Part shown: positions 1-8,279 of the stretch, one piece after another | Numbering within the stretch: position 1 is the stretch's first letter | How the letters are laid out: each line of letters starts with the position of its first letter | Origin: Christensenella tenuis | GTDB lineage: Bacteria; Bacillota; Clostridia; Christensenellales; Christensenellaceae | Direction of reading: 5' to 3' | NCBI RefSeq assembly: GCF_014287795.1 | Contig: NZ_JACOON010000006.1 | Location: 62,001-126,000, forward strand | DNA: 64,000 bases | Position numbers and translations under genes: made by a program | Notes under the pieces: generated by a model | What the model was told of the DNA's origin: nothing | The model's database searches: none | Seen by the model: the letters and a program-made list of their open reading frames with translations, nothing else

Positions 1-1
1 G

Positions 2-1456
2 CACGCCGCCAAACACCTGATCGAGGATCATGCCGCGGCGGCGGGCTATCCCGCGCGGTTTGCGGCATCCAAATTGATCGAGGGCGACGCGCCCCTTGAA
101 GAAGCGCTCGAACTTGACGAATCGGACAAAGACATTTTGCAACACATCATCGACCAGATGGAAGAAGGCGCCGGCACCGACCGCGAGGCGGCTCTTGCCG
201 ATATGCGTTACCAATTTATCGAGCAATTATACGACGATTGCGTCAGCCAAAAAAGCGGCACGCGCGAAATGCAGCGTTCCGTAAAAATTGACAGGATCCT
301 CACCCATAAAATCTGGGCAATTCCGATTTTTATCGGCATTATGGGGTTCATCTTTTACCTGACGTTCGGCCCCATCGGCGGCTTTTTGTCGGGCGCGTTT
401 GAAGAAGGCATTGCCTTTGTGACGAATGCGGCGGATACCGCGCTTACGGGCGCGGGCGTTTCCCTGTGGATGCATTCTTTTGTTATCGACGGCGTATTTA
501 CGGGCGTCGGCACGGTTCTTTCCTTCCTGCCCGTGATCCTGATTCTATTCTTCTTTCTCTCAATCCTCGAGGATTCGGGATATATGGCGCGCGTCGCTTT
601 CGTAATGGATAGTTCCCTGCGGAAGATCGGCCTTTCGGGGCGCTCTTTTGTACCCATGCTGATCGGTTTCGGGTGCAGCGTTCCGGCGATTATGTCTGCG
701 CGGACGCTGGCGAGCGAACGGGACCGAAAGCTTACCATACTGATTACGCCATTCATGTCGTGCGGAGCCAAGGTGCCCATTTATGCGCTGTTTACCGCCG
801 CGTTTTTTTCGCAGAACCAGGCGCTTGTGATGATTTCGCTTTACCTGCTTGGGATTGCCGTTGCCATTTTGACCGGCTTATTGTTCAAAAAGACGCTTTT
901 CAAGGGCAATCCTGTACCATTCGTACTTGAACTGCCCGCCTACCGCCTGCCCTCCCCCAAAAGCGTGCTGCTGCACATGTGGGAGAAGGCCAAGGATTTC
1001 CTGGTGCGCGCGTTCACCATCATTTTCCTCGCAAGCATCGTCATCTGGTTTTTACAGTCGTTCGACTTCCAGTTCAATTTTGTGACGGACAACAGCCAAA
1101 GCATCCTCGCGGGTATTGGGCAGGCCATTGCACCCGTCTTCGCGCCGCTTGGCTTTGGCAACTGGCAGGCTTCTACCGCGCTCATTACCGGTTTAACCGC
1201 CAAAGAAACGGTTATAAGTACATTGTCGGTGCTGACCGGAGGCGAACAGATGCTGACAACGCTTTTCACGCCGCTTTCCGCATACTCGTTCCTGTCATTT
1301 GTTCTGCTGTATATGCCATGCATTGCCGCAGTCGCAACGACAAAGCGCGAGCTGGGCGGAAAAAACGCGGTGCTCACGATTATTTACCAGACCCTTGCGG
1401 CCTGGGTGGTCGCGTTCATTATTTTCCAGGTTGGCTCACTATTTCTAGGCGGGTAA
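2..1456 (+). CDS. feoB: Ferrous iron transporter FeoB, C-terminal part (5' end outside window)
   Basis: FeoB carries Fe2+ across the inner membrane, powered by an N-terminal GTPase domain. The reading frame is open from base 2, so the gene starts upstream of the window and the G domain is not visible. What is present is the end of the linker (RFAASKLIEGD, a FeoB signature) and the whole membrane permease part. The two Gate-type blocks are clear: GFGCSVPAIMSAR followed by MSCGAKVPIYALF near 670-790, and GLTAKETVISTLSVL near 1190-1230. Hydrophobic segments run through to the stop. The next gene begins 6 bases downstream and encodes the small FeoB-associated protein, which supports a feo operon. 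Identification is firm; only the upstream extent is unknown. Confidence 0.95.
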   Translation, partial: HAAKHLIEDHAAAAGYPARFAASKLIEGDAPLEEALELDESDKDILQHIIDQMEEGAGTDREAALADMRYQFIEQLYDDCVSQKSGTREMQRSVKIDRILTHKIWAIPIFIGIMGFIFYLTFGPIGGFLSGAFEEGIAFVTNAADTALTGAGVSLWMHSFVIDGVFTGVGTVLSFLPVILILFFFLSILEDSGYMARVAFVMDSSLRKIGLSGRSFVPMLIGFGCSVPAIMSARTLASERDRKLTILITPFMSCGAKVPIYALFTAAFFSQNQALVMISLYLLGIAVAILTGLLFKKTLFKGNPVPFVLELPAYRLPSPKSVLLHMWEKAKDFLVRAFTIIFLASIVIWFLQSFDFQFNFVTDNSQSILAGIGQAIAPVFAPLGFGNWQASTALITGLTAKETVISTLSVLTGGEQMLTTLFTPLSAYSFLSFVLLYMPCIAAVATTKRELGGKNAVLTIIYQTLAAWVVAFIIFQVGSLFLGG

Positions 1457-1462
1457 CGGAAT

Positions 1463-1627
1463 ATGGCAGATATTATCTTAATGATCGTGATTGCGGCTGC
1501 GGTTGCCGTGGCCGTCACGTATATTGTAAAAAAGCGCAAAGAAGGCGAATGCATCGGCTGCAGCGAATGCAACCGGAGCCGCAGCGGCTGTGCAAATTGC
1601 CCGCACGCGGACGAGAAGAAGCCCTAA
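1463..1627 (+). CDS. Small FeoB-associated Cys-rich membrane protein
   Basis: A 54-residue protein that starts 6 bases after the feoB stop. Residues 3-22 form one hydrophobic helix (IILMIVIAAAVAVAVTYIV). It is followed by a basic KKRK stop-transfer and a short Cys-rich tail with five cysteines (CIGCSEC at 30-36, then C43 and C46). This matches the FeoB-associated Cys-rich membrane protein family of Firmicutes, which follows feoB. The cysteines may bind iron or hand it to FeoB, but the role is not established. The start is the only in-frame ATG after the feoB stop; ribosome supply is probably by coupling, since no clear Shine-Dalgarno sequence lies between the genes. Confidence 0.85.
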   Translation: MADIILMIVIAAAVAVAVTYIVKKRKEGECIGCSECNRSRSGCANCPHADEKKP

Positions 1628-1727
1628 AAGATGTTTTCGAAGCGCATAGTACATACAGCAAGACGAGCCAAACGGCGTGTGTTGCGACGAATGAGCCTCC
1701 AAAACAATTAAATTCAGGAGGTTTTTT

Positions 1728-2636
1728 ATGGTAAAAGTAATCAATTATAACGAATGGACAGAGACGGCGTATACGCTGCACATGGCAGCGCAGATGATGG
1801 GCAAAGTAAAGCTTGCGCGCATGCCCGCACAGCCCGAATGGGGGCATGTGGTGCTGCACCTTACCCCACAGGGGCTGACGACGGGCCTCATTCCCTACGG
1901 TGAACGCAGCTTTGCGATCGCGCTCAACCTCGACACATCCACTGTGTTCGCACAAACGATTTCGGGCGATACCGCCGGTTTTTCGCTGCGCAACAACACA
2001 TCCGTAAGCGAATATTACAACGATTTCAAAAAAATGTTGGGCACGCTGATGTGTGATACGGCAATCAACGAGGTCCCGCAGGAAATGGGAACAAGAGTCC
2101 CTTTTTATGACGATACCGATAAAAGGGATTACGACGGCTGCGCCGCCCGTGATTTTTTCCAGATGTACGCCTATGCCTACAGTGCACTTCTCGATTTTAC
2201 ATCGCCCTTCCGCGGAAAAAAGGTGCTCCCTTCGTTTTTTTGGGGCACGTTTGACGTTTCAGCGATTCTTTTCTCCGGCAAGCCAAGTCCTTACCCGGGC
2301 AGCGGTGTGATCGAAGTGAACGGATTCGACGAGCAGTTTATGGAATTTGGTTTTTGGGCCGGGGACGGCAATCTCGCAAACCCTTCGTTTTTTATCATGC
2401 CCTATCCCTTCATCAAGGACGATATGGCCGCGCAGGGCGTTGCGCCGGATAAGGCAATCTGGAGTCCGCAAAAAATGGAATATTTCTTCTCGCTCGAGGA
2501 CGCGCTTTCCTATCCTGATCCCGCGACCGCGATCCGCGAATTCTTCCGCAATGCGTTTGACAAGGTGACAAAGCACGAAAATTGGGAGTGCATCGACTGG
2601 TTTACACAGCCGCTTACCATCCCTTCGTGGAAGTAA
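1728..2636 (+). CDS. DUF5996 family protein
   Basis: A soluble protein of 302 residues with a perfect AGGAGG site 6 bases before the ATG. It has the family layout: an N-terminal W-T-TLHM-AQM-GKVKLAR block, a GLTT-IPYGERSF block, and a central PFFFWGTFDVSAILFSGK-like block (here LPSFFWGTFDVS). It ends with a GFWAGDGN-P-FFIMPYPF block. No catalytic residues or function are known for DUF5996, and it has no signal peptide or membrane segment. It lies about 100 bases after the feo genes and 19 bases before an alpha/beta hydrolase gene, so it could be co-transcribed with the latter. Confidence 0.8.
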   Translation: MVKVINYNEWTETAYTLHMAAQMMGKVKLARMPAQPEWGHVVLHLTPQGLTTGLIPYGERSFAIALNLDTSTVFAQTISGDTAGFSLRNNTSVSEYYNDFKKMLGTLMCDTAINEVPQEMGTRVPFYDDTDKRDYDGCAARDFFQMYAYAYSALLDFTSPFRGKKVLPSFFWGTFDVSAILFSGKPSPYPGSGVIEVNGFDEQFMEFGFWAGDGNLANPSFFIMPYPFIKDDMAAQGVAPDKAIWSPQKMEYFFSLEDALSYPDPATAIREFFRNAFDKVTKHENWECIDWFTQPLTIPSWK

Positions 2637-2655
2637 AATATTCCGGGCAGGTCTT

Positions 2656-3381
2656 ATGAAAAAGAAACATCTCCTGAAAATTATTATTGCAGTTGCGATC
2701 GTGATTGCCGCCGCAATGTTCATTTACTTGTTGGCCGGCAACCACACGGCGGCGGATGAAGCCTTGTGGGCGCTTTCAGATACGGACGGCGTAACGGTGG
2801 CAAATACCGGAAGCGGGATCACCTTCACGCCTGCTGAAAATCCGCACAGCACCGGCTTTATTTTCTATCCGGGAGGAAAAGTGGATGCGGAAGCCTATGC
2901 GCAGCTTGCACACGGGCTGGCAGACGAGGGCATCCTTTCCGTGATCGTAAAGATGCCGTTTGACCTTGCGGTATTTAACAGCGGAGGCGCAGGGAGCGTG
3001 ATCGACGCGCACCCGGAGATCAAAACATGGATCATCGGCGGACATTCGCTCGGCGGCGTGATGGCGGCGGATTACGCCGCGAAGGACGACCGTATTTCGG
3101 GCGTTGTATTTCTTGCGTCCTACCCCAACACCGATCTTTCCGCAAGCGGCTTGAAGGCCCTTTCCCTCACCGCCTCAAACGACGGCGTATTGAACCGCGG
3201 GAAATATGACGAAGCGCTGCGCTTCTTCCCCCGCGATACCATTTTCTATGAAATCGAGGGCGGCAACCACGCGGGATTCGGCAGCTATGGCGCGCAGGAC
3301 GGAGACGGCGGGGCGGCGATCCCTCCCGCAAAGCAGCAGGAGACCGCTGTACGGCAAATCATGGAGTGGATGCAGGGGTAA
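2656..3381 (+). CDS. Membrane-anchored alpha/beta hydrolase
   Basis: A 241-residue protein with an N-terminal Lys-rich start and a hydrophobic helix (residues 7-26, IIIAVAIVIAAAMFIYLLAG) acting as signal anchor, so the hydrolase domain is outside the membrane. The nucleophile elbow is GHSLGG near residue 130. The probable acid is in the SNDGVL segment and the His in GGNHAGFG near residue 217. This fits the dienelactone hydrolase-like alpha/beta hydrolase family often found as lipoproteins or anchored enzymes in Firmicutes. The substrate cannot be inferred. It follows the DUF5996 gene by 19 bases on the same strand. Confidence 0.8.
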   Translation: MKKKHLLKIIIAVAIVIAAAMFIYLLAGNHTAADEALWALSDTDGVTVANTGSGITFTPAENPHSTGFIFYPGGKVDAEAYAQLAHGLADEGILSVIVKMPFDLAVFNSGGAGSVIDAHPEIKTWIIGGHSLGGVMAADYAAKDDRISGVVFLASYPNTDLSASGLKALSLTASNDGVLNRGKYDEALRFFPRDTIFYEIEGGNHAGFGSYGAQDGDGGAAIPPAKQQETAVRQIMEWMQG

Positions 3382-3468
3382 TGATATCTGGGAAATATAA
3401 AATGTTATTTCATCGCACATAAACTTTTCTTTCCGGAATTGTTATACTATATCCGGAGGAAAATTTAG

Positions 3469-3663
3469 ATGGAAAAAATAAAATCATGCGGCGGATGCAG
3501 GTATTTTGTCCAGCACCATATGAAACGCAAAAATAACATTTACCAAGAGGTATACAGCGGGCACTGTTATCCACGTCTCAGAACGCGGAACTGCGACATG
3601 GATGCCTGTGAATTTTGGGAAAAAACGCAGGATGATTCTTTGTGCAAATCTTTTGATATTTGA
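3469..3663 (+). CDS. Small Cys-rich protein, unknown function
   Basis: A 64-residue protein with CCGGAGGA 8 bases before the ATG. Six cysteines are spaced as C7-G-G-C10, C33, C42, C47 and C59, with several histidines, suggesting a metal-binding (zinc or iron-sulfur) fold. No family is recognised with certainty. It stands alone, with its own terminator directly after the stop. Confidence 0.6.
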   Translation: MEKIKSCGGCRYFVQHHMKRKNNIYQEVYSGHCYPRLRTRNCDMDACEFWEKTQDDSLCKSFDI

Positions 3664-3671
3664 TAATGAAT

Positions 3672-3699
3672 AAAAACAACCGTGATCCGGTTGTTTTTA
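3672..3699. terminator. Bidirectional terminator between converging genes
   Basis: Inverted repeat AAACAACC / GGTTGTTT, flanked by A-run on the left and T-run on the right. It can end both the small Cys-rich gene (plus) and the Crp/Fnr gene (minus). Confidence 0.75.
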
Positions 3700-3705
3700 T
3701 TTGCT

Positions 3706-4389
3706 TCAGTTCTTCCTTATTTTTTCAAAATCAAGTATTTTAAAGCTGTTTTTCCAGTAATCAATGACGCCCGCCTGCTTCATGCGCGAAAGCTCGCGCG
3801 ACATGGCGCTGCGGTCCACCCCCAGGTAATCGGCAAGCTCTGCGCGGTCGAGCGCAATCAGGAACGGATTATTCTTTTGCCTGCCATATTCGGAAAGCAG
3901 GTATGCCTCAAGCTTTTCTTTTGTTGTACGGCGGCTCATGAATTCTATTTTGCGGTTGAGCTCAATATTCTTGCGGGCAAGCATCCGCGTAAGGCGGCGG
4001 ATCAGCCTGCCGTGAAACCCGCAGGCATTGCTGCACACGGTAAGGAGTTTTTCCGCGCTTAAAAAAAGCACTGTGCTATCCGCTCCCGCGCGCACAGCCA
4101 CTGGGCTTCTTTCCACGCCCGCGCAGGCAAATGCCTCTCCAAATACGCCGCCCGGCGGGATTGCCGCAATGATGCTGCGCGTACCGAACCAGTCTTCACG
4201 GATGACTTGCGCCTGCCCTTCGGCTACAATACCGAAACTTTGAGTTTTTGTTCCCACGTTCCAGATCATATCATTTTTGGGATATTGCCTGACCGTATAT
4301 CCGAGGCATGAAAGCATGGACCGCAATTCCGCATCATCCGTTCCCTCAAACAATTCATTTTTTTGCAGGACTTCAAAATATTGTTCCAT
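3706..4389 (-). CDS. Crp/Fnr family transcriptional regulator (HcpR-like by context)
   Basis: A 227-residue regulator with an N-terminal cyclic-nucleotide-binding-like beta barrel (PPGGVFGEAFACAG core), a dimer helix, and a C-terminal winged helix (ELADYLGVDRSAMSREL recognition region). The chosen ATG at 4389 has AAGGA 8 bases upstream; an upstream in-frame ATG at 4419 would place the family fold after about ten extra residues and is less likely. The gene is divergent from hcp. In many anaerobes, Crp/Fnr proteins of the HcpR type control hcp and a ferredoxin gene in response to NO or nitrite. Family membership is seen in sequence; the HcpR role is inferred from the neighbour and from the shared palindrome. 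Confidence 0.85.
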   Translation of the reverse strand: MEQYFEVLQKNELFEGTDDAELRSMLSCLGYTVRQYPKNDMIWNVGTKTQSFGIVAEGQAQVIREDWFGTRSIIAAIPPGGVFGEAFACAGVERSPVAVRAGADSTVLFLSAEKLLTVCSNACGFHGRLIRRLTRMLARKNIELNRKIEFMSRRTTKEKLEAYLLSEYGRQKNNPFLIALDRAELADYLGVDRSAMSRELSRMKQAGVIDYWKNSFKILDFEKIRKN

Positions 4390-4402
4390 CGCTTTTCCTT
4401 TT

Positions 4403-4442
4403 TGTTGCATTTGCAACATCTCATTTTCACATATTGTACTAT
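4403..4442 (+). promoter_or_regulatory. Candidate Crp/Fnr operator and hcp promoter
   Basis: A 16-base inverted repeat, TGTTGCA-tt-TGCAACA at 4403-4418, is followed by a -10-like TACTAT at 4437-4442. The palindrome centre lies about 27 bases before the -10, the position expected for a class II Crp/Fnr activator that replaces the -35. It also sits 14 bases upstream of the regulator ATG on the other strand, so the same site could give autoregulation. A near-identical palindrome precedes the ferredoxin-like gene at 9256. The hcp leader would be about 120 bases. Confidence 0.55.
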
Positions 4443-4567
4443 TCTTGTTTATATCAGGCAAGGGTTGTTTATAAATGGGTAACTTTATACAGTCAAGCAA
4501 CTCGGCAAAAATATGTATGGCATGGCGGTTTCGCTGTTTGGCGAACTGCAATAAGGAGGATGTAAGA

Positions 4568-6118
4568 ATGGAAATGTTTTGTTTTCAATGTGAACAGACC
4601 GCGAACGGATCCGGCTGCACGCGCGGCGGGGTTTGCGGCAAAAAGGTAGATACGGCTCTTTTGCAGGATAAGCTTACCTCAAAACTGGTGGAGCTTTCCT
4701 GTGCGGCGGAGGGGAAAACACACGACGCCGAAACGGATGATTTTATTGTGGACAGTCTGTTTGTGACTGTGACGAACGTAAACTTTGATAATGCGGATAT
4801 CGAAGCATTGTGCAGCCGCGGCGACGCACTGATCCGCAGGTACGGCGGCAATTGCTCGTTTGCGGCGGCAGACGTCTGGCATGCAGACGAGGATATGCGC
4901 AGCCTCGAATCCCTCCTTTTATTTGGCATGCGCGGCATGGCGGCGTATGCCCATCACGCCCGCATTCTCGGCAAGGAGGATCCAGAGGTGAACGCATTCT
5001 TTTACAAGGGTCTCGCCTCTCTTACAAAGGACCTGACAATGGATGAACGGCTTGCCCTCGTGATGGAGTGCGGGCAGGTAAATCTTAAGTGCATGGCGCT
5101 CCTTAATGACGCGAACGTGGGCGCATATGGGAAGCCTGAGCCGACCCCGGTTTCTACGGATGTGGAAGCGGGACCATTTATCATCGTGACGGGGCACGAC
5201 CTGCATGACTTAAAGCTCCTGCTCGAACAGACGGAAGGAAAAGGGATCAATATTTATACACACGGTGAAATGCTGCCCGCGCACGCATATCCCCAGTTAA
5301 AGAAATACGCGCACCTTAAGGGAAATTTCGGCACGGCATGGCAGAACCAGAAGAAAGAGTTTGCGGACGTACCCGCCCCCATCCTCTTCACCACAAACTG
5401 CCTGATGCCCCCTATGCCTTCTTATTCCGACCGCGTATTTACGACCTCTGTGGTAGGCTATCCCGGCATGGCGCACATCGACGAGAAAAAGGATTTTTCT
5501 CCTGTGATTGAAAAGGCGCTTGCGCTCGGAGGCTACGCGGAAAAGCGTGAGATGAGCGGCTTAAACGGCGGACATGTGCTGACGCCCGGTTTTGGTGTGG
5601 ATACCGTGCTTTCCGTTGCGGATCAGGTAATAGACGCGGTGAAAGATGGAACGATCAAGCATTTCTTCCTTGTGGGCGGCTGCGACGGCGCGAAACCCGG
5701 CCGGAACTATTATACCGAATTCGTCAAACAGACGCCGGACGACTCCGTGATCCTGACGCTGGCCTGCGGGAAATACCGGTTCAACGACCTTGATCTTGGT
5801 ACGGTGGCGGGGCTGCCGCGCATTATGGATATGGGGCAGTGCAATGATGCATATTCCGCTATCCAGGTGGCAACCGCCCTCGCACAGGCATTCGGCTGCG
5901 GCGTGAACGACCTGCCCCTTTCCATGGTGCTTTCCTGGTATGAACAAAAGGCTGTATGCATCCTCCTTACCCTGCTTTCGCTGGGCATCAGGAATATCTA
6001 TCTTGGACCTACGCTGCCCGCCTTCGTATCGCCGAACGTATTGAACATTCTTGTGGAAAAATTTAATATCAGCCCGATTTCAACGCCCGAAGAGGACCTG
6101 AAAAAGATCCTGGGGTAA
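4568..6118 (+). CDS. hcp: Hybrid cluster protein (hydroxylamine/NO reductase), class I
   Basis: Hcp contains a hybrid 4Fe-2S-2O cluster and a cubane cluster, and works in detoxifying NO and hydroxylamine under anaerobic conditions. The protein is 516 residues. The N-terminal cysteines are C5-x2-C8-x8-C17-x5-C23, the class I spacing. The hybrid-cluster ligands are visible as HGEMLPAH, FTTNCLMP, GGCDGAKPGR, LACGKYRF and MGQCNDAYSA. The start at 4568 has AAGGAGGA 7 bases upstream; in-frame extension to 4475 lacks homology. The divergent Crp/Fnr gene and the shared palindrome support NO-responsive control. A strong terminator follows. Confidence 0.96.
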   Translation: MEMFCFQCEQTANGSGCTRGGVCGKKVDTALLQDKLTSKLVELSCAAEGKTHDAETDDFIVDSLFVTVTNVNFDNADIEALCSRGDALIRRYGGNCSFAAADVWHADEDMRSLESLLLFGMRGMAAYAHHARILGKEDPEVNAFFYKGLASLTKDLTMDERLALVMECGQVNLKCMALLNDANVGAYGKPEPTPVSTDVEAGPFIIVTGHDLHDLKLLLEQTEGKGINIYTHGEMLPAHAYPQLKKYAHLKGNFGTAWQNQKKEFADVPAPILFTTNCLMPPMPSYSDRVFTTSVVGYPGMAHIDEKKDFSPVIEKALALGGYAEKREMSGLNGGHVLTPGFGVDTVLSVADQVIDAVKDGTIKHFFLVGGCDGAKPGRNYYTEFVKQTPDDSVILTLACGKYRFNDLDLGTVAGLPRIMDMGQCNDAYSAIQVATALAQAFGCGVNDLPLSMVLSWYEQKAVCILLTLLSLGIRNIYLGPTLPAFVSPNVLNILVEKFNISPISTPEEDLKKILG

Positions 6119-6135
6119 AACCGGCAGCCTTCGAG

Positions 6136-6167
6136 TGGGAAAATCCTGCGGGATTTTCCCATTTTTT
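6136..6167 (+). terminator. Terminator of hcp
   Basis: Stem TGGGAAAATCC / GGATTTTCCCA with a TGCG loop, followed by T6. It starts 17 bases after the hcp stop codon. Confidence 0.85.
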
Positions 6168-6232
6168 CATCTTTGGGCGGCAGCTAAAATTTTTATGGTA
6201 TACTGGTAAAAAAACAAAAGGCGGAAAAAACA

Positions 6233-6712
6233 ATGCGTGAAATGAGACGAAAAGAACGTGCGATGGCGGAAAAAGAGGCGCGCAGGGTGCTTCATGCCTG
6301 CGAATACGCGGTGCTTTCCATGGTGGGGCCGGATGGAAAGCCTTACGCCGTGCCCATATCGCCCGCCGGCGTGGGGAATACAGTTTATTTCCACTGCGCG
6401 CCTGCGGGCTATAAGCTGGAATGTATGGAGCACGAGCCGGAGGTGTGCCTCGTATGCGCGGAGGATATCGTTCCCCTGCCCGAGCAGTTTTCCACTACCT
6501 ACAGGAGCGCAATCGCCTATGGCCGGGCAAAGGCCGTGACGGACGATGCGGAAAAAATCCGTGCCCTGCGCCTCATTTGCGAAAAATATGCGCCAAGCAA
6601 CATGGAAGGGTTTGACGAAGCCATCCGTAAATCACTTGCGCACACCGGCATCGTGAAAATCGAGCTGCGGGAGGTCAGCGGCAAGCAGAAGAAGCATCCG
6701 AAGGAAAAGTAA
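6233..6712 (+). CDS. Pyridoxamine 5'-phosphate oxidase-like flavoprotein (NimA-type)
   Basis: A 159-residue split-barrel FMN-binding protein. It opens with MRRKERAMAEKEARRVL and continues with the typical ACEYAVLSMVGPDGKPYAVPISP strand-turn-strand. Later comes YRSAIAYGRA, where FMN phosphate contacts usually lie, and the block of KYAP near residue 123. This is the arrangement of the 5-nitroimidazole reductase-like (NimA) group; the true substrate is unknown. A GGCGG ribosome-site-like stretch precedes the ATG at 6233. A second ATG at 6264 is possible. Confidence 0.8.
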   Translation: MREMRRKERAMAEKEARRVLHACEYAVLSMVGPDGKPYAVPISPAGVGNTVYFHCAPAGYKLECMEHEPEVCLVCAEDIVPLPEQFSTTYRSAIAYGRAKAVTDDAEKIRALRLICEKYAPSNMEGFDEAIRKSLAHTGIVKIELREVSGKQKKHPKEK

Positions 6713-7359
6713 CGGAAAGGCCTTGCCAAAAGGTAGGGCCTTCTCCCTTTCCAGGATTCATAGATTGTTCATACTTTTGGTGCTTAGGGTTCATATTTTC
6801 CGTTTAATATATAGATAACGCTTCGGCGATTAAATAAATCGGCTTGGAGGTACAAGCCAATGGGTATTTTTTAGAAGTCCCTGATACAATGTGTCGGGGA
6901 CTTCGTATTTTATTGCGCCGCCCGCAGGCGGTATTGATCTTTACAGTTTGTTAAAATCCGCTTCACACCCGGTTCATGAAACCCGGTTATCCTAAAAGCA
7001 TACAAATTCTGCCCCAACTAGGCCGCTTCACGGGTTGGGGCAGTCAAAGCATAAAGCCTCGCGCTTTTACATAGATTCCCCACCTTTATCCGGCTCCCGC
7101 AAGGGAGCCTTTTTTGACCGGATATTTCCCACAGACTGTGGATCGGAAATCCTTTTTGCTTCCGGCATGCCTTTTCTGTTATTGTAAAAATACATAAATG
7201 GAGGCGTTATTGATAAGTAAATAAGAGGACGACGGCATAAAGACCGATACTATTTCCAAAAAAGCGGCCCGCAAGTTCCGCGATTCTGCGGAAAAGCCGG
7301 CAAGGCAATACAGTATAAAGCAAAATGAAGGTATTTTATGAGCCGTCCAGGGGCGGCCT
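6713..7359. other. Long intergenic region with hairpin series; possible structured RNA
   Basis: No credible coding frame lies in these 647 bases. From about 6819 a run of hairpins follows on the plus strand: CGC-TTCG-GCG (6819-6828), CGATT/AATCG (6827-6841), GGCTTG/CAAGCC with a GGAGG-containing loop (6841-6858), GAAGTCCC/GGGACTTC (6874-6904), a GCCGCC hairpin (6917-6932), GCCCCAAC/GTTGGGGC (7011-7041), then a strong terminator at 7092. ATATTTTCC and TTTAATATATAG near 6793-6813 could be promoter elements. It does not match any riboswitch or RNA family that I can recall, and nothing coding follows the terminator in the same sense, so a free-standing noncoding RNA is possible. Confidence 0.35.
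7092..7115 (+). terminator. Strong intrinsic terminator
   Basis: GGCTCCC-gcaa-GGGAGCC followed by T6. No gene on this strand ends within 370 bases upstream, so it probably ends an untranslated transcript. Confidence 0.8.
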
Positions 7360-7839
7360 TTATGATTTACTGTGCCGTCTGGCTTTAAATTTAATCCCAC
7401 GTTCCCGCCAATCTGCATAAATAGTTTGAGAATGCCTGTAGGTAACGTAAAGCAGCGGAAATACAACGAAAGGAGCCAGAGCAAGCAAAATACAAAGCAA
7501 AGTTTCCGAAATCCTATTTTGAAACAGAGCGGTAAATAGCCGGCTATAAGCCACCGTCAAGCCAGCAACAACCACCATATTCTTTAATATGCCACCGTGT
7601 ATGAGGTATTGAAAGGTCTTCCCAATGGCCTGAAAAGCCGTTCTTTTGGTAATCACAATCACAAATCCGGTTATAAGGTATAGCACCACAAGAAAGGAAA
7701 ACCAAAGCGCAAACGCGGTTCCCACAATAGGAGAAAAAGGAGCGAATCCACCACCCATAAAGACGGCAAGCAGGATCCACATACCTATGACGAAAACCAG
7801 CAAATAAGTCATTGCCGTTCCAACAAATTTTCCCAGCAT
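7360..7839 (-). CDS. Membrane protein, downstream half of a possibly split DUF624-like gene
   Basis: A 159-residue protein with four hydrophobic segments (MTYLLVFVIGMWILLAVF, AFALWFSFLVVLYLITGFVIVI, a helix around GGILKNMVVVAG, and LLCILLALAPFVVFPLLYV) and a basic C-terminus. It overlaps the upstream frame by 31 bases. Sliding one base back at the A-run around 7850 (CATAAAAG in the reverse sense) would join the upstream frame to this one as a continuous six-helix protein of about 240 residues, resembling YesL/DUF624 membrane proteins in layout. Either this is a real overlapping second gene, or both are one gene broken by a single-base deletion. Confidence 0.5.
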   Translation of the reverse strand: MLGKFVGTAMTYLLVFVIGMWILLAVFMGGGFAPFSPIVGTAFALWFSFLVVLYLITGFVIVITKRTAFQAIGKTFQYLIHGGILKNMVVVAGLTVAYSRLFTALFQNRISETLLCILLALAPFVVFPLLYVTYRHSQTIYADWRERGIKFKARRHSKS

Positions 7840-8093
7840 GCGGCTTTTATGGACGGTTTTTCATCTTTTAGCCAGCGGTACATCAGCAAATGCGCTGTTA
7901 TGGAAACGTACCACGGTGGAAAAACGGCCAAAAATGCTAAAAACAACAACGCTCCCCAAAGTGTTTGGATCCATAATAGCATCAGCCAAAAAAGCACATA
8001 AAAAATCACCGTTGCCACAACCATCGATACAATTGTATCTTTTAGGGATGAAAAGGCTGTTCTTAAAATGAATGAACCATTGTTTTCATGCAT
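7809..8093 (-). CDS. Membrane protein, upstream half of a possibly split DUF624-like gene
   Basis: A protein of 94 residues from the ATG at 8093, which is preceded by AAGGGGTGG. It has two hydrophobic segments (VSMVVATVIFYVLFWLMLLW and a second around GALLFLAFLAVFPPWY), then MYRWLKDEKPS. The frame ends abruptly after ENLLERQ, while the next frame continues the membrane pattern. The KDEKPSIK motif before the break resembles the cytoplasmic loop found between helices in DUF624 proteins, where the chain normally continues. See the entry at 7360. Confidence 0.5.
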   Translation of the reverse strand: MHENNGSFILRTAFSSLKDTIVSMVVATVIFYVLFWLMLLWIQTLWGALLFLAFLAVFPPWYVSITAHLLMYRWLKDEKPSIKAACWENLLERQ

Positions 8094-8279
8094 ACCCCAC
8101 CCCTTGCATCTGCTTCTGGCAACAATATAACAAAAAAAACGCCTGCACGCAATCTTTAGGGACAACAATCCCTGCCCCTTTCCTGAAAATCTTAGCGGAA
8201 TTTTAATACGCAAGCGCTTTTCCTGGTTATAGTAAAAGAGTATGATGATGACAGTTGGCATAGAAGGGAGAGAGATAAG

